NCBI RefSeq assembly: GCF_000348905.1
Contig: NZ_AOFT01000005.1
Location: 1 to 64,000, forward strand
Direction: 5' to 3'
DNA length: 64,000 nucleotides
DNA from: Bhargavaea cecembensis DSE10
Lineage (GTDB): Bacteria; Bacillota; Bacilli; Bacillales_A; Planococcaceae
Positions 9,171 through 17,285 of the stretch are shown here, in pieces. Position 1 is the first letter of the stretch. Every line of letters starts with the position of its first letter. Made by a program: the position numbers and the translations under genes. The notes beneath the pieces were generated by a model, which worked only from the letters and a program-made list of their open reading frames with translations, ran no database searches and was not told the origin of the DNA.

Positions 9171-9220
9171 CTGCAGACAAAGGGAGAGAATAACCCTTTT
9201 GTCTGCAGTTTTTCTTTTGT
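9171..9220 (+). terminator. Second strong terminator after gcvPB
   Basis: CTGCAGACAAAGGG at 9171-9184 pairs with CCCTTTTGTCTGCAG at 9194-9208 with one bulged base, followed by TTTTTCTTTTG. It directly abuts the first terminator. Confidence 0.8.
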
Positions 9221-9339
9221 CGGGGGAAGGCCTTGACGGTCGGACGCCTGGCGATTTTCCCGGTTCGACCGCCTGTATGACGAAACCAAACACCTGATTG
9301 AGGGAACTTCAAGCTCCAAGTATGTCCGTCCGGCAGCAA

Positions 9340-9375
9340 AACGCCGCCGAGCAGAAATTTCTGCTCGGCGGCGTT
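9340..9375 (-). terminator. 36-bp perfect palindrome, likely terminator of yqhL
   Basis: Positions 9340-9375 form a perfect inverted repeat with no spacer (arms 9340-9357 and 9358-9375, CGCCGCCGAGCAG core). On the reverse strand it is followed by GTTTTGC. On the forward strand it is followed by a T-rich stretch, so it may act in both directions. It ends 6 bases from the yqhL stop codon. Confidence 0.65.
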
Positions 9376-9381
9376 CCGGTT

Positions 9382-9771
9382 TTATTTTTTCGTTTTGACC
9401 TTGCCGGTCCACTGGCGGAATCCGCCAGTGAGCATGTAAAGCTGTCCGTAGCCGCGTTTTTTCAGATAGAGTGCGGCACGGCCGCTCCGGGACCCGTTCT
9501 GGTCGTACAGATACACCGGTTTGTCCGGACGGATCTCCTTATAACGCTGGGAGAATTGCGTGAACGGGATGTTGCGGGCGCCGAGAATGTGCCCCGCGTC
9601 AAAGTCCTTCTGCTCGCGCACATCGATCAGCTGGGCTTTCCGGTAGCCGGCGATAAACTCTTCCTGGTTAAGTGCCGTCACCGCCTTGCGGGTCCTGAGC
9701 AGGGTCACAAGCAGGTAGATGATCAATCCGAAAAGGATCGCGGAAATGATATAAAGTGATTCCAAAGCCAT
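9382..9771 (-). CDS. yqhL: Membrane-anchored rhodanese-like protein YqhL, catalytic Cys replaced
   Basis: A 129-residue protein with an N-terminal membrane helix (about residues 5-25, SLYIISAILFGLIIYLLVTL) and a cytosolic rhodanese domain (about 35-125). The domain blocks QLIDVREQKDFDAGHILGA and MLTGGFRQW are typical. The active-site loop reads YLYDQNGSRSGRAA, so position 90, where rhodaneses carry the sulfur-accepting cysteine, is aspartate. The protein is therefore probably not a sulfurtransferase and may bind a partner. It is transcribed opposite to lipM, as in B. subtilis yqhL-yqhM. Its own promoter is visible upstream. Confidence 0.9.
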   Translation of the reverse strand: MALESLYIISAILFGLIIYLLVTLLRTRKAVTALNQEEFIAGYRKAQLIDVREQKDFDAGHILGARNIPFTQFSQRYKEIRPDKPVYLYDQNGSRSGRAALYLKKRGYGQLYMLTGGFRQWTGKVKTKK

Positions 9772-9794
9772 TTTCCCCTTTCTCTCTCCCTAAG

Positions 9795-9823
9795 ATTATA
9801 AAAGAACTGACGCGGTTCGTCCA
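9795..9823 (-). promoter_or_regulatory. Promoter of yqhL (reverse strand)
   Basis: On the reverse strand, TGGACG at 9823-9818 and a perfect TATAAT at 9800-9795 are 17 bases apart, about 25 bases before the yqhL start. Confidence 0.65.
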
Positions 9824-9916
9824 CGACCGGACAAAATATCGGTTCACCCCGCTAAAAAGCGACAGGGGATTATGATAAACTAAATCCATTGTGTTTTTTG
9901 AAAGGGGCTGTCTGGA

Positions 9917-10750
9917 ATGACAGAAAAATGGATGTTCATCAACTCCGGGCCGCAGAGTGCGTCCTATAATATGGCGTTGGACGACGCGCTTCTCGAACTT
10001 CATTCGAAAGGCCGGATTCCGCCGGTTGTCCGCTTTTATGAATGGAATCCTGCGACGCTGTCGATCGGCTACTTCCAGAAGGCGACGGAAGCGGTCGACC
10101 TGGAGAAAGTGAAGGAGATGGGCCTTGGATTCGTCAGGCGGCCCACAGGCGGACGTGCCGTGCTCCATGACCGTGAACTGACATACAGCATCATCGTTTC
10201 GGAATCCCATCCTGACATGCCGGAAACAGTGACTGAAGCATACCGGGTCATCAGCGCAGGTCTGCTTGAAGGGTTCCGCAATCTCGGCCTGCAGGCGGAG
10301 TTCGCTATTCCGGCCACCCGTGAAGAAAGGAATGCGCTGAAAGAACCGAAGAGTGCTGTCTGTTTTGATGCGCCGAGCTGGTATGAGCTTGTCGTCGAGG
10401 GCAGGAAAGCTGCAGGCAGCGCACAGACGCGGCAGAAAGGCGTGATTCTCCAGCACGGGGCGATCCCAGTCTCGCTGGATCTCGACAAGCTCGTTTCCGT
10501 TTTCAACTTCAAGACAGAAGACCACCGCAGCAGAATGAAAGAAAAGCTGGCGAAAAAGGCGGTATCAATCGAGGAACTCTCCGGCCGCAGCGTGGAAATG
10601 CCGGAAGTGACCGAGGCGTTCCGTTCCGGTTTTGAAAAAGCCTTGGATATCGAGCTGATCGGAAAAGAGCCGGACGAGGAAATTCTGGAACTTGTCCGCC
10701 GCCTCGAGGAAGAGAAGTATTCGAACGACTCATGGAATTTCAAAAAGTGA
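9917..10750 (+). CDS. lipM: Octanoyl-[GcvH]:protein N-octanoyltransferase / octanoyltransferase LipM
   Basis: A BPL/LPL-fold protein of 277 residues that moves octanoyl groups from acyl carrier protein to the glycine cleavage H protein, the first step of lipoate assembly in Bacillus. The catalytic cysteine is probably C149, in SAVCFDAPSWYEL; B. subtilis LipM uses the equivalent position. RRPTGGRAVLHDRELTYS is the lipoyl-binding motif. An AGGGG lies upstream of the ATG at 9917. Its position beside the gcv operon and its supply of lipoyl groups to both GcvH and the Bkd E2 fit the context. Confidence 0.93.
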   Translation: MTEKWMFINSGPQSASYNMALDDALLELHSKGRIPPVVRFYEWNPATLSIGYFQKATEAVDLEKVKEMGLGFVRRPTGGRAVLHDRELTYSIIVSESHPDMPETVTEAYRVISAGLLEGFRNLGLQAEFAIPATREERNALKEPKSAVCFDAPSWYELVVEGRKAAGSAQTRQKGVILQHGAIPVSLDLDKLVSVFNFKTEDHRSRMKEKLAKKAVSIEELSGRSVEMPEVTEAFRSGFEKALDIELIGKEPDEEILELVRRLEEEKYSNDSWNFKK

Positions 10751-10875
10751 ATCAGGGACTTTCCGATCATTTTTATTGACCGCGATTTGTGTCGAATCAC
10801 GTCGAAGCCAGTTGCCGCATGACATTGAAGCCTATCTGGAAATGTCAAGGCTGAATTTCTGCTCTTGATGCCGAG

Positions 10876-10923
10876 TTTCAACATGTAGTAGAGTTGGGAA
10901 GTACATAATACTAGATATAGTAT
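10876..10923 (+). promoter_or_regulatory. Tandem NrdR-box-like sites overlapping the nrdJ promoter
   Basis: Box 1 (10876-10891, TTTCAACATGTAGTAG) and box 2 (10908-10923, ATACTAGATATAGTAT) both keep the strongly conserved C, A, AT, T and G of the NrdR consensus acaCwAtATaTwGtgt. They start 32 bp apart, about three helical turns, which is the spacing known for NrdR box pairs. A -35 TTGGGA (10894-10899) lies between them and a -10 TATAGT (10916-10921, 16-base spacer) lies within box 2. Binding would block the promoter. The match was made by eye. Confidence 0.65.
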
Positions 10924-10950
10924 CTATCATAAAGGACACTTGAGGAGGTC

Positions 10951-13518
10951 ATGGTATTGGTCATCGCTTCACACAAAAACCAACCGACGCTGGACGTTTC
11001 GAAACTGAACAGGGACATTGCCGGTTTCCCGCAGGTTTATCCGGTCACGGAAGAGATGCACATCCGGCACAAAGGGGTCTCCCGGCTGGTCATGATCGAC
11101 CGCTATTCGTTTAAGGATACCGAGAAAAAGACGCTTGGCGAGGGGGACTTTGTCGTCCTGACCGTCAAGGAAGACCCGAAATTCCCGGCGCGGGGCCTCG
11201 GCTACATCCTTTCCCTCGACCGGGAAAAGGGCATGGCTGACATCTGGATCGAACCGGACTACCGTTCCGCGATCGACGACCCTGCGGAACAGGAAAAGGG
11301 GATTGTCACACGGCCCGTGGACGTCATCGAAAAGCCGCTTGAAGTCTTTTATGAGCAGATCGCCAAACGGAATGCAACCGGGCTTTCTTCCGTCGAGAAA
11401 GACGAAGCGACCCGGCGGGCTTCCTACGAGCGCTTCTACAAAGAGCTGGTCTCGCTGAATTTCATCCCTGCAGGCCGTGTCCTTTACGGTGCGGGCGCCG
11501 ACACGGACGTGACGTACTTTAACTGCTACGTCATGCCGTTTGTCGCAGACTCCCGCGAGGGCATCTCGGACCACCGCAAGCAGGTGATGGAGATCATGAG
11601 CCGCGGCGGCGGTGTCGGGACGAACGGTTCCACGCTGCGTCCCCGCAACACACTTGCGCGCGGCGTGAACGGAAAGTCTTCAGGCTCGGTTTCCTGGCTG
11701 GATGACATCGCAAAGCTGACCCATCTGGTCGAGCAGGGCGGTTCCCGCCGGGGCGCACAGATGATCATGCTCGCCGACTGGCACCCCGACATCGTCGAAT
11801 TTATCATCTCGAAAATGCAGAACCCGCGCATCCTCCGTTATCTGGTCGAGAAAACGAACGATGAGCACATCCGGAAACTGGCAAAAGAGAAGCTGAAGTT
11901 CAAGCCGTTCACCCAGCAGGAAGAAGCCATGTACCAGGGCATCGTCAACTACAAGAACATCCCTGGCCTCGGTGGTTTTAATGAGGCGATCATCCGTGAT
12001 GCCGAGCAGAAGCTGCGCGACGGCGGTACCTACTCCGTCCACAACCCGGAGTTCCTGACCGGTGCGAACATTTCGGTCACCCTCACTTCCGACTTCATGA
12101 AGGCGGTCGAAGAAGACGGGGAACACCGTCTCCGCTTCCCTTATGTGGAACAGTATTCTCCTGAAGAGATGGACGTGTACAACGAGGAATGGCATCAGGT
12201 CGGGGACGTGCGGGAATGGGAAAAACGCGGGTTCGCCATCCGCACCTACCGTTCCATGAAGGCACGAGAACTGTGGAACCTCATCAACATCTGCGCCACC
12301 TACTCCGCGGAGCCGGGCATCTTCTTTATCGACAATGCAAACGATATGACAAATGCAAAAGCCTACGGCCAGCAGGTCGTGGCGACCAACCCGTGCGGTG
12401 AGCAGCCGCTCGCGCCGTACTCCGTCTGCAACCTTGCTGCGGTCAACCTTGCTGAGATGGCTGACAAGGAAACGCGCAAGGTCGACTACGACAAGCTCCG
12501 CGAAACTGTACGGACAGGCGTCCGGATGCAGGACAATGTCATCGATGCCACACCGTACTTCCTTCCGGAAAACGAGCGTCAGGCTCTCGGCGAACGCCGT
12601 GTCGGGCTCGGCGTCATGGGTCTTGCGGACCTGCTGATCTACTGCGGCAAACGCTACGGATCCGAAGAAGGCAACCGGCTTGTCGATGAAGTCTTCGAAG
12701 CCATCGCGACGACTGCCTACCGGGAATCCATCGAGCTCGCCAAGGAAAAGGGCAGCTTCCCGTTCCTGATCGGGGATTCAGATGAAGAAACGAGGGATCT
12801 CCGGGAGCGGTTCATCAACACCGGCTACATGAAGCGCATGCCGGAGGACATCCGCCAGGGCGTCCTCGAGCACGGGATCCGCAACTCGCACCTTCTGACA
12901 GTCGCGCCGACCGGTTCCACGGGCACCATGGTCGGAGTCAGCACAGGGCTCGAACCGTACTTCTCGTTCACCTATTACCGGAGCGGCCGGCTCGGGAAGT
13001 TCATCGAGGTAAAGGCGGAGATTGTGGAAGAATACCTGAGGGCCAACCCGGATGCCGATCCGGAACAGCTTCCTGACTGGTTCGCCACTTCGATGGACCT
13101 GACACCGGAGGAGCATGCGGACGTGCAGTGTGTCATCCAGCGCTGGATCGACAGCTCCATCTCGAAGACAGTGAATGCGCCGAAAGGCTACACGGTCGAA
13201 CAGGTTGAATCGGTATACGAGCGCCTCTACCGCGGCGGCGCGAAGGGCGGCACTGTCTATGTGGACGGCTCCCGCGACTCCCAGGTGCTGACGCTGAAGG
13301 CAGAGGAAAACGACCCGGAAGCGGAAATCGAGGAAAAGGTCGAGGAAAAGCGTCCGGTCGTCCTCGTGGATACAATCCAGGCCCTCCGGTCGACCAATGT
13401 CACGATCGGATCGGAAATCGGTGATACGTGCCCGGTCTGCCGGAAAGGGACAGTCGAAGAGATTGGCGGCTGCAACTCCTGCACAAACTGCGGGGCACAG
13501 CTGAAATGCGGACTGTAA
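10951..13518 (+). CDS. nrdJ: Adenosylcobalamin-dependent (class II) ribonucleotide reductase
   Basis: It reduces ribonucleotides to deoxyribonucleotides with B12 as radical source, without oxygen. At 855 residues it has the class II signature NPCGEQPL with the catalytic cysteine C482, RGGGVGTNGSTLRPR near residues 212-226, QGGSRRGAQM, and APTGSTGTMVGVSTGLEP. The C-terminal tail contains CPVCRKG, CNSCTNCG and a last cysteine, a metal- or redox-type cysteine cluster. The ATG at 10951 lies only 2 bases after AGGAGG; a TTG at 10957 is better spaced and may be the true start. A terminator follows. It replaces, or adds to, the class Ib enzyme used by B. subtilis. Confidence 0.96.
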   Translation: MVLVIASHKNQPTLDVSKLNRDIAGFPQVYPVTEEMHIRHKGVSRLVMIDRYSFKDTEKKTLGEGDFVVLTVKEDPKFPARGLGYILSLDREKGMADIWIEPDYRSAIDDPAEQEKGIVTRPVDVIEKPLEVFYEQIAKRNATGLSSVEKDEATRRASYERFYKELVSLNFIPAGRVLYGAGADTDVTYFNCYVMPFVADSREGISDHRKQVMEIMSRGGGVGTNGSTLRPRNTLARGVNGKSSGSVSWLDDIAKLTHLVEQGGSRRGAQMIMLADWHPDIVEFIISKMQNPRILRYLVEKTNDEHIRKLAKEKLKFKPFTQQEEAMYQGIVNYKNIPGLGGFNEAIIRDAEQKLRDGGTYSVHNPEFLTGANISVTLTSDFMKAVEEDGEHRLRFPYVEQYSPEEMDVYNEEWHQVGDVREWEKRGFAIRTYRSMKARELWNLINICATYSAEPGIFFIDNANDMTNAKAYGQQVVATNPCGEQPLAPYSVCNLAAVNLAEMADKETRKVDYDKLRETVRTGVRMQDNVIDATPYFLPENERQALGERRVGLGVMGLADLLIYCGKRYGSEEGNRLVDEVFEAIATTAYRESIELAKEKGSFPFLIGDSDEETRDLRERFINTGYMKRMPEDIRQGVLEHGIRNSHLLTVAPTGSTGTMVGVSTGLEPYFSFTYYRSGRLGKFIEVKAEIVEEYLRANPDADPEQLPDWFATSMDLTPEEHADVQCVIQRWIDSSISKTVNAPKGYTVEQVESVYERLYRGGAKGGTVYVDGSRDSQVLTLKAEENDPEAEIEEKVEEKRPVVLVDTIQALRSTNVTIGSEIGDTCPVCRKGTVEEIGGCNSCTNCGAQLKCGL

Positions 13519-13544
13519 TCATCTTTTCCATCTTTTAATCAAGG

Positions 13545-13578
13545 AGCGGGCATCCCATAACGGGGTGCCCGCTTTTTC
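13545..13578 (+). terminator. Terminator after nrdJ
   Basis: AGCGGGCATCCC at 13545-13556 pairs with CGGGGTGCCCGCT at 13561-13573 (one bulge), followed by TTTTC. Confidence 0.85.
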
Positions 13579-13661
13579 TTGTCTTTCTCTCGGATCATTC
13601 CGGCTTACTGAATAAACTTCGCTTCCTGTTCCCATCATGGACAGAGATGGGAGGTGCTCCG

Positions 13662-14084
13662 ATGTTCAAACAGCTGCCGTTCTGGACGGCGGGGGCAGTG
13701 GCGCTGATGCTCGCAGCCGGCCTGAAGTTTCTTCATTATTTTAAGTTCATCAAGTGGAATCCCACGGGCTGGGCGGAACGTTACGGGATTTTTGCGGATG
13801 GGCCATGGGTGGCCAAGTGGCTGATTTTGTTTGTTGCCCTCTATGTGATTGCCCTCGTTTCTTATTATCTCTTCGCACTGTCCTGGAAGTGGAAGGTCTC
13901 CATCACCGCCGCCGTTGCGGGTCTAGTGATTGCGGGGCTCATTGAGTGGCTGATCGTGAGGCCCGGCGGCTATGAAGAATTCCGTAAAGGCCTTTCCGTG
14001 CCGTTCATGGCGATGATTCTTGTGGCGACGCGGTTCGTCATGGAAACGGCGGTATTCCATAAAAAACAGCAGGCGGACACGTGA
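13662..14084 (+). CDS. yqhR: YqhR family membrane protein
   Basis: A 140-residue integral membrane protein with about four helices (for example [20 protein letters not shown] and [20 protein letters not shown]) and a conserved [10 protein letters not shown]-type loop. It matches the YqhR family by sequence and by position before aroQ. The function is unknown. The ATG at 13662 has GGGAGGTG at the right distance. The stop codon lies in the loop of a hairpin, so transcription may attenuate before aroQ. Confidence 0.82.
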   Translation: MFKQLPFWTAGAVALMLAAGLKFLHYFKFIKWNPTGWAERYGIFADGPWVAKWLILFVALYVIALVSYYLFALSWKWKVSITAAVAGLVIAGLIEWLIVRPGGYEEFRKGLSVPFMAMILVATRFVMETAVFHKKQQADT

Positions 14085-14102
14085 AAAACGTTGTCCGCCT
14101 GC
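14069..14102 (+). terminator. Hairpin across the yqhR stop codon, possible attenuator
   Basis: GCAGGCGGACA at 14069-14079 pairs perfectly with TGTCCGCCTGC at 14092-14102. The yqhR stop lies in the loop. Only TTGCG follows, so termination would be weak. Confidence 0.45.
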
Positions 14103-14149
14103 TTGCGTATGATAAAATGGTGAAGAATCTGCAGAAAGGAGGGCTGGCG

Positions 14150-14590
14150 ATGAAAATCCTCTGTCTGAACGGCCCGAACCTGAACCGGCTCGGAAAAAGG
14201 GAACCTGATATCTATGGAAGCGAGACACTGGCCGACGTAGAGAACAGGCTACGGCAGTTGGCCGACGGGAACGGGGCTGACCTGGAGTTTTATCAGACCA
14301 ACCACGAAGGCGCACTTGTCGACAGGATCCAGGAGGCTGCCGAGGACGGAACGGACGGCATCATCTTTAATCCCGCGGCCTACACCCATACATCGGTCGC
14401 ACTCCGTGATGCGGTCGCAGATGCCGGGCTGCCGACGATCGAAGTGCATATCTCGAATATACATAAACGGGAAGCCTTCAGGCATCATTCGTATCTGGCC
14501 CCGGTGTGCACCGGCCAGATTGCGGGCATGGGGACCTATGGGTACGACCTGGCGATGCTCGCCCTCCTTCGGATGGGAAAAGGGGAATGA
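14150..14590 (+). CDS. aroQ: 3-dehydroquinate dehydratase, type II
   Basis: It removes water from 3-dehydroquinate in the shikimate pathway. At 146 residues it is the small dodecameric type II enzyme. The markers are [17 protein letters not shown] with the catalytic tyrosine, [30 protein letters not shown], and [16 protein letters not shown] with the catalytic histidine region. The ATG at 14150 has AAAGGAGG 7 bases upstream, so the in-frame ATG 69 bases earlier is not used. It overlaps or abuts the next gene. Confidence 0.96.
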   Translation: MKILCLNGPNLNRLGKREPDIYGSETLADVENRLRQLADGNGADLEFYQTNHEGALVDRIQEAAEDGTDGIIFNPAAYTHTSVALRDAVADAGLPTIEVHISNIHKREAFRHHSYLAPVCTGQIAGMGTYGYDLAMLALLRMGKGE

Positions 14591-14592
14591 TC

Positions 14593-15654
14593 ATGGATAA
14601 ATTAAATGCATTCCGTGCTTCTTTCGATGATCTCGGAATCGATGGTTTTCTCGTAACGAATCCGTACAGCCGGCGCTACATGACCGGTTTTACGGGCACT
14701 GCCGGAACTGCGGTCATCTCGCGTGATGATGCTGTTTTCATTACGGATTTCCGCTATACGGAACAGGCCGCCGAACAGATATCGGGCTTCCGCATCGTGA
14801 AGCAGTCCGGACTGATGAAGGACGCGGTCGCTGAACAAGTGACAGCAATGGGAATCAAAAAAATCGGATTTGAACAGGATACGCTGCCCTATGCCGAATA
14901 TGACCGGTACCGCAAGGCGACGGATGCGGAGTGGATTCCTGTTACCGGCGTGATCGAGAAGCTCCGTATGGTCAAAACGGACGAAGAGCTCCGGACCATC
15001 CGCAAGGCCGCCGACATCGCAGACAAAGCATTCAGCCATATCCTCACGTTCATCAAGCCGGGTGTGACCGAACTGGAAGTGTCCAATGAACTGGAGTTCT
15101 TCATGCGCCGACTGGGTGCGGCGGAATCTTCGTTTGACACGATCGTTGCATCAGGAAAGCGGTCGGCGCTTCCGCACGGGGTCGCGACAGACAAGACGAT
15201 CGAAAATGGGGACATGGTCACATTGGACTTCGGCGCGTTGTATGACGGCTATGTATCGGACATCACACGCACCGTTGCGGTCGGCGAGCCGTCCGAAGAG
15301 CTCAAAATGATCTACCATATCGTCCTGGAAGCCCAGCAGCGTGCATGTTCCGCGCTCAAACCGGGTATGACAGGGAAAGAGGCGGATGCCGTCGCGCGTG
15401 ACTACATTAAAGAACATGGTTACGGCGAAGCATTCGGACATTCGACGGGACACGGAATCGGCCTTGAAGTCCATGAGGGACCGGGGCTTTCCTTCCGTTC
15501 CGACACGGTTCTCGAACCGGGCATGGTCGTTACGGTCGAGCCGGGCATTTACGTACCGGGTCTTGGCGGCGTCCGCATTGAAGACGATGTGCTCATCACG
15601 GAAGACGGCTGTGAACTGCTGACGTCATCACCGAAGCAGCTTATCATCCTATAA
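14593..15654 (+). CDS. papA: Xaa-Pro aminopeptidase / M24B metallopeptidase
   Basis: A 353-residue aminopeptidase P family enzyme that cuts X-Pro bonds at peptide N-termini. The N-terminal creatinase domain is followed by the pita-bread domain with metal ligands in [17 protein letters not shown] (two Asp), [14 protein letters not shown] (His), [11 protein letters not shown] (Glu) and [10 protein letters not shown] (Glu). The ATG at 14593 follows AAAGGGGA by 7 bases; another ATG six bases earlier is too close. It corresponds to B. subtilis yqhT, just before efp, and keeps that order here. A role in making ribosome-bound or polyproline products usable is only inferred from the neighbour. Confidence 0.94.
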   Translation: MDKLNAFRASFDDLGIDGFLVTNPYSRRYMTGFTGTAGTAVISRDDAVFITDFRYTEQAAEQISGFRIVKQSGLMKDAVAEQVTAMGIKKIGFEQDTLPYAEYDRYRKATDAEWIPVTGVIEKLRMVKTDEELRTIRKAADIADKAFSHILTFIKPGVTELEVSNELEFFMRRLGAAESSFDTIVASGKRSALPHGVATDKTIENGDMVTLDFGALYDGYVSDITRTVAVGEPSEELKMIYHIVLEAQQRACSALKPGMTGKEADAVARDYIKEHGYGEAFGHSTGHGIGLEVHEGPGLSFRSDTVLEPGMVVTVEPGIYVPGLGGVRIEDDVLITEDGCELLTSSPKQLIIL

Positions 15655-15675
15655 CAACCAAATGGAGGATCTCAC

Positions 15676-16233
15676 ATGATTTCTGTAAACGATTTTAAAA
15701 CCGGCCTCACCATCGAAGTGGACGGCGACATCTACCGTGTCCTGGACTTCCAGCACGTAAAACCGGGCAAGGGCGCGGCATTCGTACGCTCCAAGCTCCG
15801 CAACCTGCGCAACGGGAACACCACCGAAAAGACATTCCGCGGCGGTGAAAAAGTGGAGCGCGCACAGATCGACAACCGCCGCATGCAGTACCTGTATGCA
15901 AACGGCGACCAGCATGTGTTCATGGATACGGACAACTATGAGCAGATCGAGCTGGGCGAAAACCAGATTGAGTACGAGCTGAAGTTCCTTAAAGAGAACA
16001 TGGAAGTCCATGTGATCCAGTATCAGGGCGAGACGCTCGGCGTCGACCTGCCGGCAACGGTCGAACTTGAAGTGACGGAAACCGAGCCGGGCATCAAGGG
16101 CGACACGGCGAGCGGCGGCTCCAAGCCGGCAACAATGGAAACCGGCCTGGTCGTCCAGGTTCCATTCTTCATCAACTCAGGAGACCGCCTGATCATCAAC
16201 ACTTCCGAAGGTGAATACGTTTCCCGCGCATAA
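15676..16233 (+). CDS. efp: Elongation factor P
   Basis: EF-P, 185 residues, enters the ribosomal E site and relieves stalling at consecutive prolines. The conserved loop [12 protein letters not shown] carries the lysine at position 32 that is modified in some bacteria. The middle [12 protein letters not shown] and C-terminal ALGVQV-type region ([20 protein letters not shown]) are typical. The ATG at 15676 follows ATGGAGGATC. A terminator follows, and the 20-bp repeat array begins in its T tract. Confidence 0.97.
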   Translation: MISVNDFKTGLTIEVDGDIYRVLDFQHVKPGKGAAFVRSKLRNLRNGNTTEKTFRGGEKVERAQIDNRRMQYLYANGDQHVFMDTDNYEQIELGENQIEYELKFLKENMEVHVIQYQGETLGVDLPATVELEVTETEPGIKGDTASGGSKPATMETGLVVQVPFFINSGDRLIINTSEGEYVSRA

Positions 16234-16253
16234 ACGGGAACACACACATACAG

Positions 16254-16295
16254 GCTGCAGACAAGCGGATCAACCGCATGTCTGCAGCTTTTTTG
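16254..16295 (+). terminator. Terminator after efp
   Basis: GCTGCAGACA at 16254-16263 pairs with TGTCTGCAGC at 16279-16288, with an inner GCGG/CCGC pairing, followed by six T. Confidence 0.9.
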
Positions 16296-16594
16296 ATTTG
16301 AAATGTGGGGTTGCGACTTGAAACATGGGTTCGGGATTTGAAATATGGACGTGTGATTTGAAATTAGGACGCTCAGCTTAAAACCTGGCTCCGCGAATTG
16401 CAACATGGTCCTGCAACTTGAAATATGGACAGCTAACTTGCAACATGGCCCCTCGATTTGCCACATGGACTTGGCATTTGCCGCAAGGGCCAGCGATCTG
16501 CCGCATGGGCTTGTGAATTGCCACAAGGGCTTCGCATTTGCCACATGGCCCCGCGAATTACCACATGGGCCCCCGTTTGCCACATGAATCCCCC
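16295..16594. repeat. Degenerate tandem array, 15 units of 20 bp
   Basis: Starting at 16295, every 20 bases a unit resembling GATTTGCCACATGGNCCNGC recurs. Fourteen units keep exact 20-bp register and a fifteenth (from 16575) has a one-base shift. A decayed piece follows to about 16605. Left units carry TTGAAAYATGG and right units TTGCCACATGG, so the copies form two subfamilies that change gradually along the array. Several units share CATGG. It fills the gap between the efp terminator and spoIIIAC. Twenty is not a multiple of three, so it is not a protein repeat in one frame. Its function is unknown. Confidence 0.9.
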
Positions 16595-16678
16595 TGCTTG
16601 CCGGATCGGCCCCACCCTGACATAACCGCATAACCAAATCCGGAGCCGCATACACTCGAAAAAACGGGAGGGCCGCAT

Positions 16679-16882
16679 GTGGAACTTCAAGATATTCTCC
16701 GGGTAGCGGGAGTCGGTCTCGTCATCGCCTTCCTGCATCTGTTTTTCGAGCAGACGGGGAAGAAAGAGTATTCTTTTTTCATATTTTTCATCGCCTATCT
16801 GTACATTACGGCAGAGATGCTGCGCTTTCTCCGGATTTTCTTCACGGAAATCTCATCCTTCTTCTCATGGCTTTCGGCATAG
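16679..16882 (+). CDS. spoIIIAC: SpoIIIAC, small membrane protein of the SpoIIIA channel
   Basis: A 67-residue protein with two membrane helices. It starts DILRVAGVGLVIAFLH and continues with FFEQTGKKEYSFFIF, matching the SpoIIIAC pattern of GVG..VAFLH..L.Q.GKKEY. In sporulating bacilli it is part of the mother-cell side of the feeding channel. The GTG at 16679 has GGGAGGG 6 bases upstream. The genes that normally precede it, spoIIIAA (ATPase) and spoIIIAB, are absent; the 20-bp array is there instead. Confidence 0.85.
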   Translation: MELQDILRVAGVGLVIAFLHLFFEQTGKKEYSFFIFFIAYLYITAEMLRFLRIFFTEISSFFSWLSA

Positions 16883-16891
16883 AGGGGTCCC

Positions 16892-17266
16892 ATGGAGATT
16901 ATCCTGTCCGCCGTTATCATGGTGTTCCTGCTGGTCATGCTGGACACGTTCCTGCCCAGGATGGCACCGTTTTTCCTCTTGATCTTCTTTTTCCTGCTTC
17001 TGGCCCAGCTGGCTTTCAGGGTGGCCATACCGCTTCTGCAGGAGCTTCCGCTTGCATGGGACGGCCCGGGAGCCCGGCAGATTCGGCTCATAGCGGGATC
17101 CGCATTTCTGTTTTATCTGTCTGCCTCTTTCCGGGACATGCTCGGGGAGATCGGCTATGGCCCGATCGGCCGTCTGTCCCATATGGCCGTCCAGCTGATG
17201 CTTGTCGGTGTCTGGCTGGGGGAGTTCAGGGAGACGGCAAGCGTGCTTACCAGTCTGCTGCCGTGA
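16892..17266 (+). CDS. spoIIIAD: SpoIIIAD-like membrane protein
   Basis: A 124-residue, strongly hydrophobic protein with three or four helices and a region reading FRDMLGEIGYGPIGRLSHMA, which parallels the conserved ...RDAGEGSIASKIE... block of SpoIIIAD. The ATG at 16892 lies 9 bases after the spoIIIAC stop. It is divergent from B. subtilis, and the identification leans on position. Confidence 0.75.
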   Translation: MEIILSAVIMVFLLVMLDTFLPRMAPFFLLIFFFLLLAQLAFRVAIPLLQELPLAWDGPGARQIRLIAGSAFLFYLSASFRDMLGEIGYGPIGRLSHMAVQLMLVGVWLGEFRETASVLTSLLP

Positions 17267-17285
17267 CGGAAAGGGGGCGAACCGG

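Noticed and set aside
7825-9339. 504-codon reverse-strand frame opposite gcvPB
   Set aside because: It is antisense to a clear gene in GC-rich DNA, where long false frames are common. Similar long antisense frames opposite dxs, mutB, recN and lpdV were set aside for the same reason.
10751-10875. Possible cobalamin riboswitch before nrdJ
   Set aside because: A GAAGCCAGTTGCC stretch only loosely recalls the B12 box, and it lies upstream of the promoter that would have to transcribe it.
16405-16587. Forward reading frame inside the 20-bp array giving a 60-residue peptide
   Set aside because: The 20-bp period shifts frame in every unit, there is no ribosome site, and the peptide is a by-product of the repeat.
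16295-16594. CRISPR array
   Set aside because: There are no unique spacers between the repeats, units are directly adjacent and degenerate, and there are no cas genes.
16023-16655. Long reverse-strand reading frame across the 20-bp array and the end of efp
   Set aside because: It has no ribosome site, it is antisense to efp, and its openness follows from the repeat lacking stop codons on that strand.
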